The notes under the pieces: generated by a model | What the model was told of the DNA's origin: nothing | The model's database searches: none | The model's input: the letters and a program-made list of their open reading frames with translations, nothing else | Shown: one piece after another, positions 37,066 to 47,295 of the stretch | Layout of the letters: each line of letters opens with the position of its first letter | How positions within the stretch are numbered: position 1 is the first letter of the stretch | Assembly (NCBI RefSeq): GCF_001676025.1 | Contig: NZ_LZFW01000001.1 | Coordinates: 1-64,000 of the forward strand | Length of the DNA stretch: 64,000 bases | Source: Vibrio sp. UCD-FRSSP16_30 | Lineage (GTDB): Bacteria > Pseudomonadota > Gammaproteobacteria > Enterobacterales > Vibrionaceae | Direction of reading: 5' to 3' | Translations under genes and position numbers: made by a program

Positions 37066-38151
37066 ATGGCAGGAAACAGTATAGGCCAGCATTTTCGCGT
37101 CACCACTTTTGGTGAAAGCCACGGTATCGCATTAGGTTGTATCATCGATGGATGCCCTCCAGGTTTAGCGCTTACAGAAGCCGATCTTCAAAAAGATTTA
37201 GACCGTCGTCGTCCAGGTACTTCTCGTTATACAACGGCTCGCCGCGAACCCGATGAAGTAAAAATCCTTTCAGGCGTATTTGAAGGCAAAACAACCGGTA
37301 CATCCATTGGATTATTGATTGAAAATACCGATCAACGCTCAAAAGATTACTCAGAAATTAAAGATAAATTCCGTCCCGGTCACGCAGATTACACTTATCA
37401 TCAAAAATATGGTGTACGTGATTACCGAGGTGGTGGTCGCTCTTCTGCGCGTGAAACTGCGATGCGTGTTGCGGCAGGTGCGGTCGCGAAAAAGTATCTT
37501 GAGCAAGAATTTGGCGTCGAAATCAAAGCATATTTGACCCAGATGGGCGATGTGACCATTGAAACGATTGATTTTGATGAGATTGAAAATAACCCATTCT
37601 TCTCACCGGATGCCGGTGCGGTTGATAAGTTTGACCAACTGATTCGTGACCTTAAAAAAGACGGCGATTCTGTAGGTGCTAAACTTCAAGTAGTGGCTAA
37701 AAAAGTCCCTGTTGGTTTAGGTGAGCCTATTTTTGACCGTCTGGATGCTGATATCGCGCACGCATTAATGAGCATTAATGCTGTAAAAGGCGTTGAAATT
37801 GGTGATGGCTTTGAGGTTGCTGCGCAAAAGGGCACTCAGCATAGAGATGAGTTAACCCCACAAGGGTTTGCTTCTAACCATGCTGGTGGCATTTTAGGTG
37901 GCATTTCAACAGGCCAAGATATTGTTGCCAATATCGCTTTAAAACCAACATCAAGTATCACAGTGCCGGGTAATACGATTAACCGTCAAGGTGAAGCGAC
38001 GCAACTGATCACTAAGGGTCGTCATGATCCTTGTGTTGGAATTCGCGCAGTGCCAATTGCCGAAGCGATGCTCGCGATTGTACTACTCGATCACTTGCTA
38101 CGTCACCGCGGCCAAAACCACGGCGTAACCACTGAAACACCTGCAATTTAA
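37066..38151 (+). CDS. aroC: AroC, chorismate synthase
   Basis: AroC converts 5-enolpyruvylshikimate-3-phosphate to chorismate using reduced FMN, the last shared step of aromatic biosynthesis. The 361-residue protein has the three family signatures: [18 protein letters not shown] (residues ~13-30), the [11 protein letters not shown] region (~124-134, [16 protein letters not shown]) and [17 protein letters not shown] (~319-335). AGGAAG precedes the ATG. It lies downstream of prmB as in enterics. Confidence 0.96.
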   Translation: MAGNSIGQHFRVTTFGESHGIALGCIIDGCPPGLALTEADLQKDLDRRRPGTSRYTTARREPDEVKILSGVFEGKTTGTSIGLLIENTDQRSKDYSEIKDKFRPGHADYTYHQKYGVRDYRGGGRSSARETAMRVAAGAVAKKYLEQEFGVEIKAYLTQMGDVTIETIDFDEIENNPFFSPDAGAVDKFDQLIRDLKKDGDSVGAKLQVVAKKVPVGLGEPIFDRLDADIAHALMSINAVKGVEIGDGFEVAAQKGTQHRDELTPQGFASNHAGGILGGISTGQDIVANIALKPTSSITVPGNTINRQGEATQLITKGRHDPCVGIRAVPIAEAMLAIVLLDHLLRHRGQNHGVTTETPAI

Positions 38152-38161
38152 ATAAAATAAC

Positions 38162-38190
38162 AACTAGCGTCACCAGTGGCGCTAGTTTTT
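38162..38190 (+). terminator. Terminator of aroC
   Basis: AACTAGCGTCAC (38162-38173) pairs with GTGGCGCTAGTT (38176-38187), with one T-G pair, followed by TTT. It ends at the first unit of an octamer tandem repeat. Confidence 0.8.
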
Positions 38191-38238
38191 CTAGAAACCT
38201 AGAAACCTAGAAACCCAGAAACCCAGAAACCCAGAAAC
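38191..38238. repeat. Six tandem 8-bp units C[T/C]AGAAAC
   Basis: Three copies of CTAGAAAC are followed by three copies of CCAGAAAC, without gaps, between the aroC terminator and epmC. The block split between the two unit variants suggests stepwise duplication. It lies about 35 bases before the epmC start and could vary in copy number. Confidence 0.92.
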
Positions 38239-38273
38239 CAAATTCCATTTCCTCTAATATAGACAGTACCTTC

Positions 38274-38801
38274 ATGCACGACTACAACGATCTCATCTCC
38301 ATCTTTGATAATACATTTTATGACTCATTTAATACCCGCTTAGTATTAGGAGGAGATGAACCTATTTATCTGCCTGCTGATGAAGAGTTTGATTTTCATC
38401 GTATTATCTTTGCTCGTGGATTTTATGCCTCTTGCTTGCATGAGATAGCTCATTGGTGCGTAGCAGGACCACAAAGACGTTTATTGGAAGATTTTGGGTA
38501 TTGGTATGAACCAGATGGTCGCGATGCGGCCACTCAAGCACAGTTTGAAGTGGTTGAGATTCGTCCTCAAGCATATGAATGGATTTTGGCACAAAGTGCT
38601 GGGTTTCGTTTTCAGGTAAGTTGTGACAATCTACAGGGAGATGTAGAACCTGATAGATTAGGTTTCACCCAAAAAGTACATAACGAAGTTATCGACATTT
38701 TAGAGAAAGGCTTGCCAACTAGGGTTAAGATGCTTTCTAATGCGCTGCGGGATTTTTATCGTGTCCCTTCACTTACTCAGGAAGATTTTAAGGTAGTTTA
38801 A
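38274..38801 (+). CDS. epmC: EpmC, elongation factor P hydroxylase (YfcM)
   Basis: EpmC hydroxylates the beta-lysylated lysine of elongation factor P, the last step of EF-P modification begun by EpmA and EpmB. The 175-residue protein has the metal-binding HEIAHWC motif (residues ~56-62) and the conserved DFGYWYEPDGRD stretch (~73-84). Length is close to the E. coli protein. No good ribosome binding site is visible. The yfcL gene follows after three bases, the same pairing as in E. coli. Confidence 0.9.
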   Translation: MHDYNDLISIFDNTFYDSFNTRLVLGGDEPIYLPADEEFDFHRIIFARGFYASCLHEIAHWCVAGPQRRLLEDFGYWYEPDGRDAATQAQFEVVEIRPQAYEWILAQSAGFRFQVSCDNLQGDVEPDRLGFTQKVHNEVIDILEKGLPTRVKMLSNALRDFYRVPSLTQEDFKVV

Positions 38802-38804
38802 ACC

Positions 38805-39071
38805 ATGATTTTACAGCTCGAAGAACAATTGCTGGATACCATTGACCAAACTGTTGCGACAGCATCGGATGATGAGTTGTTTGCTGGTGGTTATTTACGT
38901 GGTCATATTTCTCTTGCAGCCGCTGATTGTGAATATGAAGCCGTGACAGATGTTGCTGTTTTTAAACAAAAAATAGAAAAAAGCCTAACGGATGCACAAA
39001 CAGAATTGACTCCTGCCGATCGCGTTATTGTAGCGGATATGTGGGATTCTTTATCTAAAGCATTGGTATAA
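38805..39071 (+). CDS. yfcL: YfcL family protein
   Basis: This 88-residue cytoplasmic protein matches the YfcL family by length, by its place after epmC, and by the FAGGYLRGHISLAAADCE stretch (residues ~26-43). It is acidic with no signal or membrane segment. Its function is unknown. Confidence 0.85.
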   Translation: MILQLEEQLLDTIDQTVATASDDELFAGGYLRGHISLAAADCEYEAVTDVAVFKQKIEKSLTDAQTELTPADRVIVADMWDSLSKALV

Positions 39072-39133
39072 CTAATACGCTATATTTTATCGGCTATAGA
39101 CAAAATACATGACTTAATAAGGAACATTTAGTT

Positions 39134-39670
39134 ATGAAAATCATCGCTTTTGGCGCAAGTACTAGCTCAAGCTCAATTAATAAAACATTAGCGGGTTTTG
39201 CCGCGCAGCAAATTTTGAACGCAGATATTGAAGTGCTCGATTTAATTGATTTTCCTGCGCCAGTATTTAGTGAAGATACTGAAAAAGAGCTAGGTAAATC
39301 AGAGTCAGCGCAGCGATTGCTGGCAAAAATTGGACGCGCAGACGCCATTATAGTGTCGTTTGCTGAGCATAACGGCAGTTATACCGCCGCTTATAAAAAC
39401 TTATTTGATTGGGCTACGCGCATTGAGCGTAATGTCTTTCAAAATAAACCTGTGTTGTACTTAGCGACATCACCGGGTCCTGGCGGCGCAAAAACGGTAC
39501 TTGCTAGCGCGTTAGCTTCCGCGCCACATTTTGGCGCACAAGTGAAAGGTTCGCTCTCCATTGCCAGTTTTTATGATGCATTTGATGTTGAGAAAAATGA
39601 CTTCAAAAATGACGAGCTTAGAAGCCAGTTGCAACAAGTGGTTGCCGATTTGGTGGAAGGATTGGTATAG
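39134..39670 (+). CDS. NAD(P)H-dependent FMN reductase family protein
   Basis: The 178-residue protein has a flavodoxin-like fold: an N-terminal phosphate-binding loop AFGASTSSSSINKTLA (residues ~5-20), the family motif SFAEHNGSYTAAYKNLFDW (~75-93, compare PEYNGSxxxxLKNxxDW) and LATSPGPGGAKTVL (~109-122). It probably transfers electrons from NAD(P)H through FMN to quinones, azo compounds or metal ions. The physiological substrate is not evident. An AAGGAA ribosome binding site is present. Confidence 0.88.
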   Translation: MKIIAFGASTSSSSINKTLAGFAAQQILNADIEVLDLIDFPAPVFSEDTEKELGKSESAQRLLAKIGRADAIIVSFAEHNGSYTAAYKNLFDWATRIERNVFQNKPVLYLATSPGPGGAKTVLASALASAPHFGAQVKGSLSIASFYDAFDVEKNDFKNDELRSQLQQVVADLVEGLV

Positions 39671-39700
39671 CGCCTGCTGTAAGCTGTGTTAGTGATATAA

Positions 39701-39728
39701 AAAAATGGGCTCTTATGAGCCCATTTTT
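39701..39728. terminator. Bidirectional terminator between the FMN reductase gene and mnmC
   Basis: AAAAATGGGCTC (39701-39712) pairs perfectly with GAGCCCATTTTT (39717-39728) around a four-base loop. Confidence 0.9.
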
Positions 39729-39738
39729 ACCTTCTGTT

Positions 39739-41787
39739 TTAACCTTTAGCTATCGGTCTTCCTTTTCTGAGCTTTCTTACCCACATGCGGCTTGGATGCA
39801 GTGCTTCCAGTATGTCGGTTGCCATCGGGATAGGGTAACCGAGCATTTGCGAAGCAAGAATCTCCGCGACTAATGGCGCTGAGGTCAGCCCTCTAGAGCC
39901 CATTCCAACTAAACAAAATAGATTGCTGTATTGGCTGACTTTACTTGGCTCAGGTTTATTGCGTGGATAGCGGTCTGCCAAATTGGCGTATTGCTCAAGT
40001 ATCTCTGAAAATTTACCCACATTACCGGCAAAGGGCAGATGATCGCGCGAAACACTGCGGATACCTTGCCTAGAGTCATTGTCACTAATATCAACATCAG
40101 ATGGCCACGGCTGTTGTGGCAAACACTGCTGAAGTTTTTGTGCATTTTGCTGTTGAGCTTGTTCATCGTATTCGGTATTAATGTTGCGACTATCGTAGCT
40201 CGCGCCAATGCAGTGATGATCAAGTGGACTTTTTGGCGTGAGATAACCGTCATAACACAGTACGGTCTTTAGCTTTTGTAAATTCTCCGTGGTTGGAATA
40301 TGGCTCACTTGACCTTTAACCTTACCCAGAGGAATGCGCTCAGCTTGGATAAATTGGTCAAAGCTGTGTCCATTGGCGATGACGACGGCGCTATGTGTGT
40401 GCGTGCCTTTAGACGTCGTCACTTGCCAGTTATCTTGGTTTTGTACCTGTTCCAGCTCCGTCACTTCACATTCTAATTTCAAAGTGAGCTTGGAACTTGC
40501 ACAGAGCAGTTCAATTACGCCTTGAGTACATTGCAAAGGGGAAAGCCAGCCACCTTGAGGATAAAACAGCGATTCATATGAGCAGTCAAGACCACTACTT
40601 GCTTGTGTTTGCTGTGCATCTTGGGCTGTGACAAGTTCATTAGGAAATTGCCCTTGCACTATCTTGGACAGTTTTTTACGTTCATCTTCATTCCAAAACA
40701 GTTGGGTGACGCCACACCATTGATGATCAAAGGGTGTTTTTTGCGCAAGCTGTTCATAAAACTTCCGAGCATAAATAAAGCCATTAGCAAACACCTGCGA
40801 AACAGTATTATGCTCACCATTAAGCAGCGGATATACCGCGCCTTGTTTGTTTCCCGACGCGCCATTTGCCAGTTCTTTATCTTTACAATAAAGGGTAACT
40901 TGCATGCCCTTTTGAATAAGGGAATACGCCAAGCAGGCACTCGCAATACCGCCACCTATAATGGCAATGTCGTTACTATCTGTCGTTGAATTTTTGATAA
41001 GAGGCTTGCGATCAAAAAGGGGTGAAATATTGCTATAAGCTTGTTTATCACGCATAACACCGGCAATCATTTCTCGCTTATGAGCAAAACCTTTGACTTT
41101 TTTCATGTCAAAGCCCGCTTCAATAAGTCCACGACGCACAAAACCTGCGGCGGTGAAGGTGGCAACCGTACCATCTTGCTTTGCCAGTTTTGCCATGCCG
41201 TTGAATAAATCTTGGTTCCACATTTCCGGGTTTTTACTTGGCGCAAAGCCATCTAAAAACCAAGCGTCAACCAGACCATCACTATAGGTTGGGACAACTG
41301 GCAGGGTTTCTTTGATATCACCAAGCCAAAGATCTAACGTGATCGCGCCGTCAGCAAGGATTAAACGCTGGCATCCCGGCAAAGCCATAGGGTACTTTTG
41401 CTGTAATTCTACGGCGTATTTCTCTAGCTCAGGCCAAGCTGCGTGCGCTTGTTTTAGGTCATCCAATGTCACTGGAAACTTCTCAAAGCTAATAAAATGC
41501 AATTGAGTTAGAGCTGCTTGTGGATTTTTTTCTCTAAATTGCTCAAACTCTTCGCATACAGCAAGAAAGTTGAGACCAGTGCCAAAGCCGGTTTCGGCAA
41601 TCACGAAACGGCTTTGTTGATGCTCTTGCCATCTTTGTGGAATATGGTTTTGCGTCAGAAACACATAGCGAGTCTCGGCAAGACCGTCGTTATTTGAGAA
41701 ATAGACATCGTCGAATTGCTCTGAGATTGGTGTCCCAGAGTCGTTCCAATCGAGTTGTGCGTGTTTTATTTTAGGCATATAGATCAT
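39739..41787 (-). CDS. mnmC: MnmC, bifunctional tRNA mnm5s2U34 biosynthesis enzyme
   Basis: MnmC finishes 5-methylaminomethyl-2-thiouridine at the wobble position of certain tRNAs. The 682-residue protein has an N-terminal SAM methyltransferase domain (MnmC2, residues ~1-240, with FVIAETGFGTGLNFLAVCE and WFLDGFAPSKNPEMW) and a C-terminal FAD oxidoreductase domain (MnmC1, starting with IAIIGGGIASACLAYSL at ~275-291). Both halves are intact. An ATG three codons further in (MPKIKHAQ) is a plausible alternative start. It is divergent from fabB. Confidence 0.94.
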   Translation of the reverse strand: MIYMPKIKHAQLDWNDSGTPISEQFDDVYFSNNDGLAETRYVFLTQNHIPQRWQEHQQSRFVIAETGFGTGLNFLAVCEEFEQFREKNPQAALTQLHFISFEKFPVTLDDLKQAHAAWPELEKYAVELQQKYPMALPGCQRLILADGAITLDLWLGDIKETLPVVPTYSDGLVDAWFLDGFAPSKNPEMWNQDLFNGMAKLAKQDGTVATFTAAGFVRRGLIEAGFDMKKVKGFAHKREMIAGVMRDKQAYSNISPLFDRKPLIKNSTTDSNDIAIIGGGIASACLAYSLIQKGMQVTLYCKDKELANGASGNKQGAVYPLLNGEHNTVSQVFANGFIYARKFYEQLAQKTPFDHQWCGVTQLFWNEDERKKLSKIVQGQFPNELVTAQDAQQTQASSGLDCSYESLFYPQGGWLSPLQCTQGVIELLCASSKLTLKLECEVTELEQVQNQDNWQVTTSKGTHTHSAVVIANGHSFDQFIQAERIPLGKVKGQVSHIPTTENLQKLKTVLCYDGYLTPKSPLDHHCIGASYDSRNINTEYDEQAQQQNAQKLQQCLPQQPWPSDVDISDNDSRQGIRSVSRDHLPFAGNVGKFSEILEQYANLADRYPRNKPEPSKVSQYSNLFCLVGMGSRGLTSAPLVAEILASQMLGYPIPMATDILEALHPSRMWVRKLRKGRPIAKG

Positions 41788-41828
41788 AGAATGAGTCGTT
41801 AACTACAGAGATTGTACAAATATCTAGG

Positions 41829-41845
41829 AAAGCTGACCACTTTAT
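41829..41845 (+). promoter_or_regulatory. Possible FadR site upstream of fabB
   Basis: AAAGCTGACCACTTTAT contains, on the minus strand, GTGGTCAG, a half-match to the FadR consensus like the one before fadL. FadR activates fabB in gammaproteobacteria including vibrios. The match is partial. Confidence 0.33.
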
Positions 41846-41897
41846 CCTGCCTTTCTAGGTATTATCTAGCGGAAAATTTGAATTATAGGAATGTCAC

Positions 41898-43109
41898 ATG
41901 AAACGAGTCGTGATCACTGGTATGGGTATTGTTTCCAGTATCGGTAACAACGTCGAAGAAGTACTAGAGTCTCTAAAAGCTGGCAAATCTGGTATTGAAG
42001 CCTCAGAACAATTTAAAGAAAAAGGGCTACGTTCACAGGTTTGGGGTAGTTTGAAGATCAACCCAGCTGAGCATATCGACCGTAAACAGATGCGTTTCAT
42101 GGGTGATGCTGCGGCGTATGCGTTTATTTCTATGGAACAAGCGATTGCTGATTCAGGTCTAGCACCAGAGCAAGTGTCTAACGAGCGTACTGGTATCGTT
42201 GCAGGTTCAGGTGGTGCATCATCATTAAACCAAGTTGCGGCAGTTGATATTCTAAGAGAAAAAAGCGTTAAGCGTGTAGGTCCTTACATGGTAACGCGTA
42301 CTATGGGTTCTACAGTTTCAGCTTGTCTTGCAACACCTTTTAAAATTAAAGGTGTGAACTACTCAATGAGTTCAGCATGTTCAACTTCTGCTCACTGTAT
42401 CGGTCACGCTATGGAGCTTATCCAGCTTGGCAAACAAGATGTTGTTTTTGCTGGTGGCGGTGAAGAACTAGACTACAGCATGTCAATGATGTTTGACGCA
42501 ATGGGCGCGCTTTCAACTAAATATAACGATGAGCCAACTCGCGCTTCACGTACTTATGATGCAAACCGTGACGGTTTTGTTATCTCTGGTGGCGGCGGCA
42601 TGATGGTTATCGAAGAGCTAGAACACGCTCTTGCTCGCGGCGCAAAAATCTATGGTGAACTTGTGGGTTACGGTGCTAACTCTGACGGTCACGATATGGT
42701 GGCTCCATCAGGCGAAGGTGCGGTTCGTTGTATGAGAATGGCTCTACAAAACGTAGATTCAGTGGATTACGTGAACACTCACGGTACTTCAACACCAGTA
42801 GGTGATGTGAAAGAGCTTGGCGCTATTCAAGAAGTGTTCGGCGGTAACAGCCCTGCAATTTCTGCAACAAAAGCCATGACAGGCCACGCACTTGGTGCGG
42901 CAGGCGTTCATGAAGCTATTTACACAGCGCTTATGCTTGAGCACGGTTTTGTGGCTCCAAGCATCAACATCGAGAATCTTGATGAAGCGGCTGCAGGTCT
43001 TGATATCGTGACTGAAAAACGCGATCAAGAACTTAAAACAGTAATGTCAAACAGCTTTGGTTTTGGCGGCACTAACGCAACACTAGTATTTAAGAAGTAC
43101 GAAGCGTAA
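41898..43109 (+). CDS. fabB: FabB, 3-oxoacyl-ACP synthase I
   Basis: FabB elongates acyl-ACP by Claisen condensation with malonyl-ACP and is needed for unsaturated fatty acids. The 403-residue protein has the Cys-His-His triad: Cys161 in [14 protein letters not shown], His in [12 protein letters not shown] (~residue 296) and His in [12 protein letters not shown] (~331), plus the C-terminal [13 protein letters not shown]. The 3' UTR ends in a strong hairpin and is where the sRNA FarS arises in V. cholerae. Confidence 0.96.
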   Translation: MKRVVITGMGIVSSIGNNVEEVLESLKAGKSGIEASEQFKEKGLRSQVWGSLKINPAEHIDRKQMRFMGDAAAYAFISMEQAIADSGLAPEQVSNERTGIVAGSGGASSLNQVAAVDILREKSVKRVGPYMVTRTMGSTVSACLATPFKIKGVNYSMSSACSTSAHCIGHAMELIQLGKQDVVFAGGGEELDYSMSMMFDAMGALSTKYNDEPTRASRTYDANRDGFVISGGGGMMVIEELEHALARGAKIYGELVGYGANSDGHDMVAPSGEGAVRCMRMALQNVDSVDYVNTHGTSTPVGDVKELGAIQEVFGGNSPAISATKAMTGHALGAAGVHEAIYTALMLEHGFVAPSINIENLDEAAAGLDIVTEKRDQELKTVMSNSFGFGGTNATLVFKKYEA

Positions 43110-43168
43110 TTTTTTACTCTTAAATATGATAAAGGCCCGACAAGCATTGCTTGTCGGGCCTTTTGTTT
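43105..43168 (+). ncRNA. farS: Candidate FarS sRNA in the fabB 3' UTR (with its terminator)
   Basis: In V. cholerae FarS is cleaved from the 3' end of fabB mRNA by RNase E and represses fatty-acid degradation genes. Here the fabB stop is followed by an AU-rich single-stranded segment (TTTTTTACTCTTAAATATGAT), a plausible cleavage and Hfq region, and then a Rho-independent terminator: AAAGGCCCGACAAGC (43131-43145) pairs with GCTTGTCGGGCCTTT (43148-43162) and is followed by TGTTT. The terminator is directly visible. The sRNA is inferred from position, and its exact 5' end is unknown. Confidence 0.5.
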
Positions 43169-43212
43169 ATTATTATCCTGTTAGTTATCTAAATAAGCGC
43201 GAAGTAGTACAA

Positions 43213-44346
43213 ATGAAAATCGTAATTGATGAAAACATGCCTTATGCCAAAGAACTCTTTAGTCAGCTAGGTGAAGTAATCGCTTTATCGGGACGCACCA
43301 TCAGCGCCGATGACCTAGTTGATGTTGATGCTTTGATGATTCGTTCTGTCACCAAAGTGAATGAACAATTATTGTCAAAAGCCAATAAGCTGAGCTTTGT
43401 TGGTACTGCTACGGCAGGTTATGACCACCTTGATCAACAAGCATTGCAAGATAAGGGCATTACTTACACTCCTGCGCCGGGATGTAATAAGGTCGGCGTT
43501 GCCGAATATGTCATTTCATCACTTATGGTACTAGCCCAGCAGCAAGGCTTTTCTATCTTTGATAAAACGGTCGGGATTATTGGGGCAGGGCAAGTGGGGA
43601 GTTATTTAGCGCAATGCCTACAAGGTATTGGCATCAAAGTATTGCTCAATGACCCATTAAAAGAAGCACAAGGCGACTCACGTCCGTTTACGCCATTAAA
43701 TGAGCTACTAGAGCGCAGTGATGTGATCTCTTTGCATACGCCGATTACGCGTCAGGGCGACTACCCAACTCATCATTTAATTGATGATGTGCGTTTACAG
43801 CAAATGCGTGCCGATCAGATTTTAATTAATGCCGCTCGTGGCCCTGTGGTTGATAACCTTGCGTTAAAACATCGCTTGCAAAAAAATGACGGTTTCACCG
43901 CAGTATTAGACGTATTTGAGTTTGAACCTGAGGTGGATTTAGAGCTTCTTCCTTTGCTTGCTTTCGCCACACCGCATATTGCAGGTTACGGCTTGGAAGG
44001 TAAAGCGCGTGGCACCACCATGATTTTTAATTCGTTCTGCCAACACATTAACAGTGATTTAACCGCTAATGCAGCCGATCTTTTACCGATGGCGCCAGTA
44101 CCACAAATGCATTTATCTCGCCCTTGGGATGAAGCAACACTGCACAACCTCACACAATTGATTTATGATGTGCGCAAAGACGATGCTCTGTTTCGAAGAA
44201 AAATCGGCAAAGCAGGTGCATTTGATAAAATGCGCAAAGAGTATTGGGACCGCCGAGAATATGGCGCGGTGACGCTAACAGGTGAAGCGTCTTGTAACTT
44301 GCAACCCTTGCAAGAATTAGGTTTTAAGGTAGAGGTAAGTAAATGA
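43213..44346 (+). CDS. pdxB: PdxB, erythronate-4-phosphate dehydrogenase
   Basis: PdxB oxidises 4-phosphoerythronate in the pyridoxal phosphate pathway. The product has the D-2-hydroxyacid dehydrogenase layout: NAD site [14 protein letters not shown] (residues ~117-130), [11 protein letters not shown] (~205-215) and the C-terminal PdxB dimerisation domain. The frame is open from 43126, but that is inside the fabB terminator; the ATG at 43213 gives [12 protein letters not shown] and 377 residues, the usual start and length. The last codons overlap asd by four bases. Confidence 0.94.
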   Translation: MKIVIDENMPYAKELFSQLGEVIALSGRTISADDLVDVDALMIRSVTKVNEQLLSKANKLSFVGTATAGYDHLDQQALQDKGITYTPAPGCNKVGVAEYVISSLMVLAQQQGFSIFDKTVGIIGAGQVGSYLAQCLQGIGIKVLLNDPLKEAQGDSRPFTPLNELLERSDVISLHTPITRQGDYPTHHLIDDVRLQQMRADQILINAARGPVVDNLALKHRLQKNDGFTAVLDVFEFEPEVDLELLPLLAFATPHIAGYGLEGKARGTTMIFNSFCQHINSDLTANAADLLPMAPVPQMHLSRPWDEATLHNLTQLIYDVRKDDALFRRKIGKAGAFDKMRKEYWDRREYGAVTLTGEASCNLQPLQELGFKVEVSK

Positions 44347-45356
44347 GTCAAAAATTTAATGTGGCTATTCTAGGCGCAACCGGAGCAGTAGGCGAAACAC
44401 TTCTGGATGTACTTAAAGAGAGAGATTTCCCAGTAGGAGATCTACATTTACTGGCCAGTGAACGCAGCAAGGGTAAAACCTATCGCTTTGATGGTAAGAG
44501 CATCGAAGTACAAAACGTAGAAGAGTTTGATTGGTCTCAGGTTCATATTGCGCTGTTTTCAGCCGGTGGTGAACTTTCTGAGCGTTGGGCTCCAATCGCA
44601 GCCGATGAAGGCGTGGTAGTCATTGATAATACTTCACAATTTAGATACGACTACGATATTCCTTTAGTGATTCCTGAAGTGAACCCTGAAGCCATTGCTG
44701 AGTTTCGTAACCGTAACATCATTGCTAACCCAAACTGTTCAACCATTCAAATGTTGGTTGCTTTAAAACCAATCCATGATGAAGTGGGTATTGAGCGTAT
44801 TAATGTCTCGACTTATCAGTCAGTGGCAGGTGCAGGTAAAGCAGGTATTGATGAGCTAGCAGGTCAAACAGCGAAGCTATTAAACGGTCGCCCAGCAGAA
44901 CCAGATGCTTTTTCTCAGCAAATTGCGTTTAACTGTATTCCACAAATTGATGCATTTATGGATAACGGTTACACCAAAGAAGAAATGAAGATGGTGTGGG
45001 AAACACAAAAAATCTTTAACGATCCTTCAATTATGGTCAACCCAACTTGTGTTCGTGTACCGGTATTCTACGGTCACGCAGAAGCGGTACATGTTGAAAC
45101 TCGTGCGCCAATTGATGCTGCTCATGCTATTGAGTTGTTTGAACAAACCGAAGGCATTGAAGTCTTCCCAGGCGAAGACTTCCCGACACAAGTACGTGAT
45201 GCAGGCGGTAAAGATCATGTCATGATAGGGCGCGTTCGTAACGACATCAGCCATCAAAGTGGTTTGAACTTGTGGGTTGTTGCTGACAACGTGCGTAAAG
45301 GCGCGGCAACCAATGCTGTGCAAATCGCAGAATTATTGATTCGTGATTACTTTTAA
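44343..45356 (+). CDS. asd: Aspartate-semialdehyde dehydrogenase, Asd2 type (usg position)
   Basis: Asd reduces aspartyl phosphate to aspartate semialdehyde, feeding lysine, methionine, threonine and diaminopimelate. The 337-residue protein has the NADP loop [14 protein letters not shown] (residues ~8-21), the catalytic Cys in NPNCSTIQM (~131-139) and the His region [13 protein letters not shown]. In E. coli this position between pdxB and truA holds usg, a non-catalytic relative; here the active-site Cys is kept, as in the second Asd of V. cholerae. A second asd is therefore likely elsewhere in the genome. Confidence 0.92.
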   Translation: MSQKFNVAILGATGAVGETLLDVLKERDFPVGDLHLLASERSKGKTYRFDGKSIEVQNVEEFDWSQVHIALFSAGGELSERWAPIAADEGVVVIDNTSQFRYDYDIPLVIPEVNPEAIAEFRNRNIIANPNCSTIQMLVALKPIHDEVGIERINVSTYQSVAGAGKAGIDELAGQTAKLLNGRPAEPDAFSQQIAFNCIPQIDAFMDNGYTKEEMKMVWETQKIFNDPSIMVNPTCVRVPVFYGHAEAVHVETRAPIDAAHAIELFEQTEGIEVFPGEDFPTQVRDAGGKDHVMIGRVRNDISHQSGLNLWVVADNVRKGAATNAVQIAELLIRDYF

Positions 45357-45401
45357 GCATCAAATCCTTAGATTAGAGCGCTTTTAAGACCCATCATTTT
45401 T

Positions 45402-45442
45402 AAAGCCATCAGTGAGTTAACTTGCTGATGGCTTTCTATTTT
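45402..45442 (+). terminator. Terminator after asd
   Basis: AAAGCCATCAG (45402-45412) pairs with CTGATGGCTTT (45424-45434), followed by CTATTTTT. Confidence 0.85.
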
Positions 45443-45576
45443 TGGTAACTCAACACCCATCACTTGACCGTTAATCGAATTTTAGGCACATTTTTGACGT
45501 AAATTATCATCCTGTAGTTGTCTTTTACACAAAACTTTAGCAAATTAGAGCTATTCACCGCGAAAGGGAAATCAAG

Positions 45577-47226
45577 TTGCGCACTCAAATGGAATTGTAT
45601 CGTCGTACGCTTATTGTAATAGCATGTCTTTGTTTTTCGGTCGTATCGCACGCCGAAGAGATTCGCCTTGTTGGGCCTGATGGTCACCTGCAAGCTGTTC
45701 CTACCTATGTCGTACCAGATGCACTTGATGGTACCGCGCTTAATCGTGAGCAAAATAAACTTTCTACTCAGCGTACTTATGGCCCAACGGCCATTGATGA
45801 AACACTGTGGTCTATTGGCAAAAACGTCCGAAGCAGTGACAAGCAGTCTGTTTATAAAGTCATTTTAGCCATTTATAAAACCAATCTAGTTGATTTTGAA
45901 GATCGGAATATTCACCTGCTAAAGCCTGGCAGCATTATCAATATTCCAACCGATGCAAAGATTGCACAGCAGAGCATTGCCGAAGCGGTACGTATTTTAA
46001 AAATACACGCCAAGAAACCCAGCTATCTTGCCAAAATGGCTGAGAAAAATGCCCCAACCGAAATTCATGTCGAAGATTTAGGTGCGCGTAAGATCCAGCA
46101 AAAACAGATTGAGTTTTTACAGCAGCAGTTACAATCCTCACAGCAAGAATTCAGCTCTTTACGACAAAATAATCAACAGCTTCTCAATGCATTGGGCAGT
46201 ATTCGCACCGATGTTGTGCAGCTAAAAGGGCAGCTTGATTTAGAAACTCAGCGACGCGCGAGTGTTGAGAAGACCCTCAGTGAACAAAGTAATACCCCTG
46301 CTGAAGAACAAGAACAAAGCTCCATATTCACCAATGTTTGGGTGATTATTGCCTTGTCCGTTGCGGTAACAGCTTTGGTTATGTTACTGATTATTCGAAT
46401 GATGCTGTCAATAAGACCAGTTCCTCAGCTTGGCAATGAGCCAAGTCAGGTTAAAGCATTAAACCCCGCTCCTGTGCCGTTAACCGATAATGATCCTGAG
46501 ATTGAAAATGTTGAGCCTTTGGAAAGTCAACCTAAACCTGAGTCTTCTAAAGTTGTTGCAACAGACGTTAAGGACAGTAGCGAAGCAAATTATGAATCGA
46601 ATAAGGGAACAGTAAATCCTTTAGATAAAGAATTTGAGGAAGAGCTGGATAAAATACTGGCAGACAAAGCGGATGTTCCTGATGAGCAAGAAGGTGAGCA
46701 ACAAAATGATGCTGACTCCCAAAATGATGAGCCGCTAGCCACTGAACCGTCAGCTAAAGTCACTGTCAATGATGATGATCTGCCAGAATATGGCGAGAAA
46801 GAAGCGCTCGCAGATGCGAAAAAAGAAGCTCGTGAATTATTAGCAGAAGATGAACAATCAGACGAGCAAACTAGTGAGCCGGAGCCTGAATCTATCGATG
46901 TGAGTGCGCCGACCGAGCCTGTTACTCAATATAAATCCATTGCTGAGGTGATTGCCGAAGTTGATGCGGAGCCGGCGGTTAATCCCGATGAAGAAGAACT
47001 TGATTTACGGGTTGGGCTAGACGAATTTCCTGATGTTATCGGCAAGGTTGAGCTTAAAGATGTCGACATAGAAGGTGAAGTATCCAGTCAATTAGACTTA
47101 GCTTCTGTCTACATTCAAATGAACGATTTCAACCATGCCCGCAAGCTATTAGGCGCGGTTATTGATAAAGGCAATGCAGAGCAACAGCAACGTGCTCAGC
47201 AGTTACTTGATTCTATTCATTCTTAA
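45577..47226 (+). CDS. fimV: FimV/HubP-family polar protein
   Basis: FimV (HubP in vibrios) organises the cell pole and recruits proteins such as ParA-type ATPases. The 549-residue protein has a signal peptide (cleaved near SHA-EE, ~residue 27), a periplasmic LysM-like FimV domain (~60-125, ETLWSIGKNV...LLKPGSIINIP), a coiled coil (~170-235), one membrane helix (~253-273), a long acidic cytoplasmic region and a C-terminal FimV TPR motif (SQLDLASVYIQMNDFNHARKLL, ~510-531). HubP proteins of other vibrios are much longer with acidic repeats, so this is a short form. The TTG start with AAAGGGA upstream is preferred; an ATG lies four codons in. Confidence 0.85.
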   Translation: MRTQMELYRRTLIVIACLCFSVVSHAEEIRLVGPDGHLQAVPTYVVPDALDGTALNREQNKLSTQRTYGPTAIDETLWSIGKNVRSSDKQSVYKVILAIYKTNLVDFEDRNIHLLKPGSIINIPTDAKIAQQSIAEAVRILKIHAKKPSYLAKMAEKNAPTEIHVEDLGARKIQQKQIEFLQQQLQSSQQEFSSLRQNNQQLLNALGSIRTDVVQLKGQLDLETQRRASVEKTLSEQSNTPAEEQEQSSIFTNVWVIIALSVAVTALVMLLIIRMMLSIRPVPQLGNEPSQVKALNPAPVPLTDNDPEIENVEPLESQPKPESSKVVATDVKDSSEANYESNKGTVNPLDKEFEEELDKILADKADVPDEQEGEQQNDADSQNDEPLATEPSAKVTVNDDDLPEYGEKEALADAKKEARELLAEDEQSDEQTSEPEPESIDVSAPTEPVTQYKSIAEVIAEVDAEPAVNPDEEELDLRVGLDEFPDVIGKVELKDVDIEGEVSSQLDLASVYIQMNDFNHARKLLGAVIDKGNAEQQQRAQQLLDSIHS

Positions 47227-47295
47227 TATGATATTTGAGGCAATCAAGGACTTAGTTTATACTGCCGAGCCTAAATTTTAACTGGATAGTTTCTG

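Noticed and set aside
38191..38238. CRISPR-like array
   Set aside because: The units are 8 bp, directly abutting with no spacers, and no cas genes are present.
40603..40989. 128-codon open frame on the plus strand
   Set aside because: Antisense shadow within mnmC, without family resemblance.
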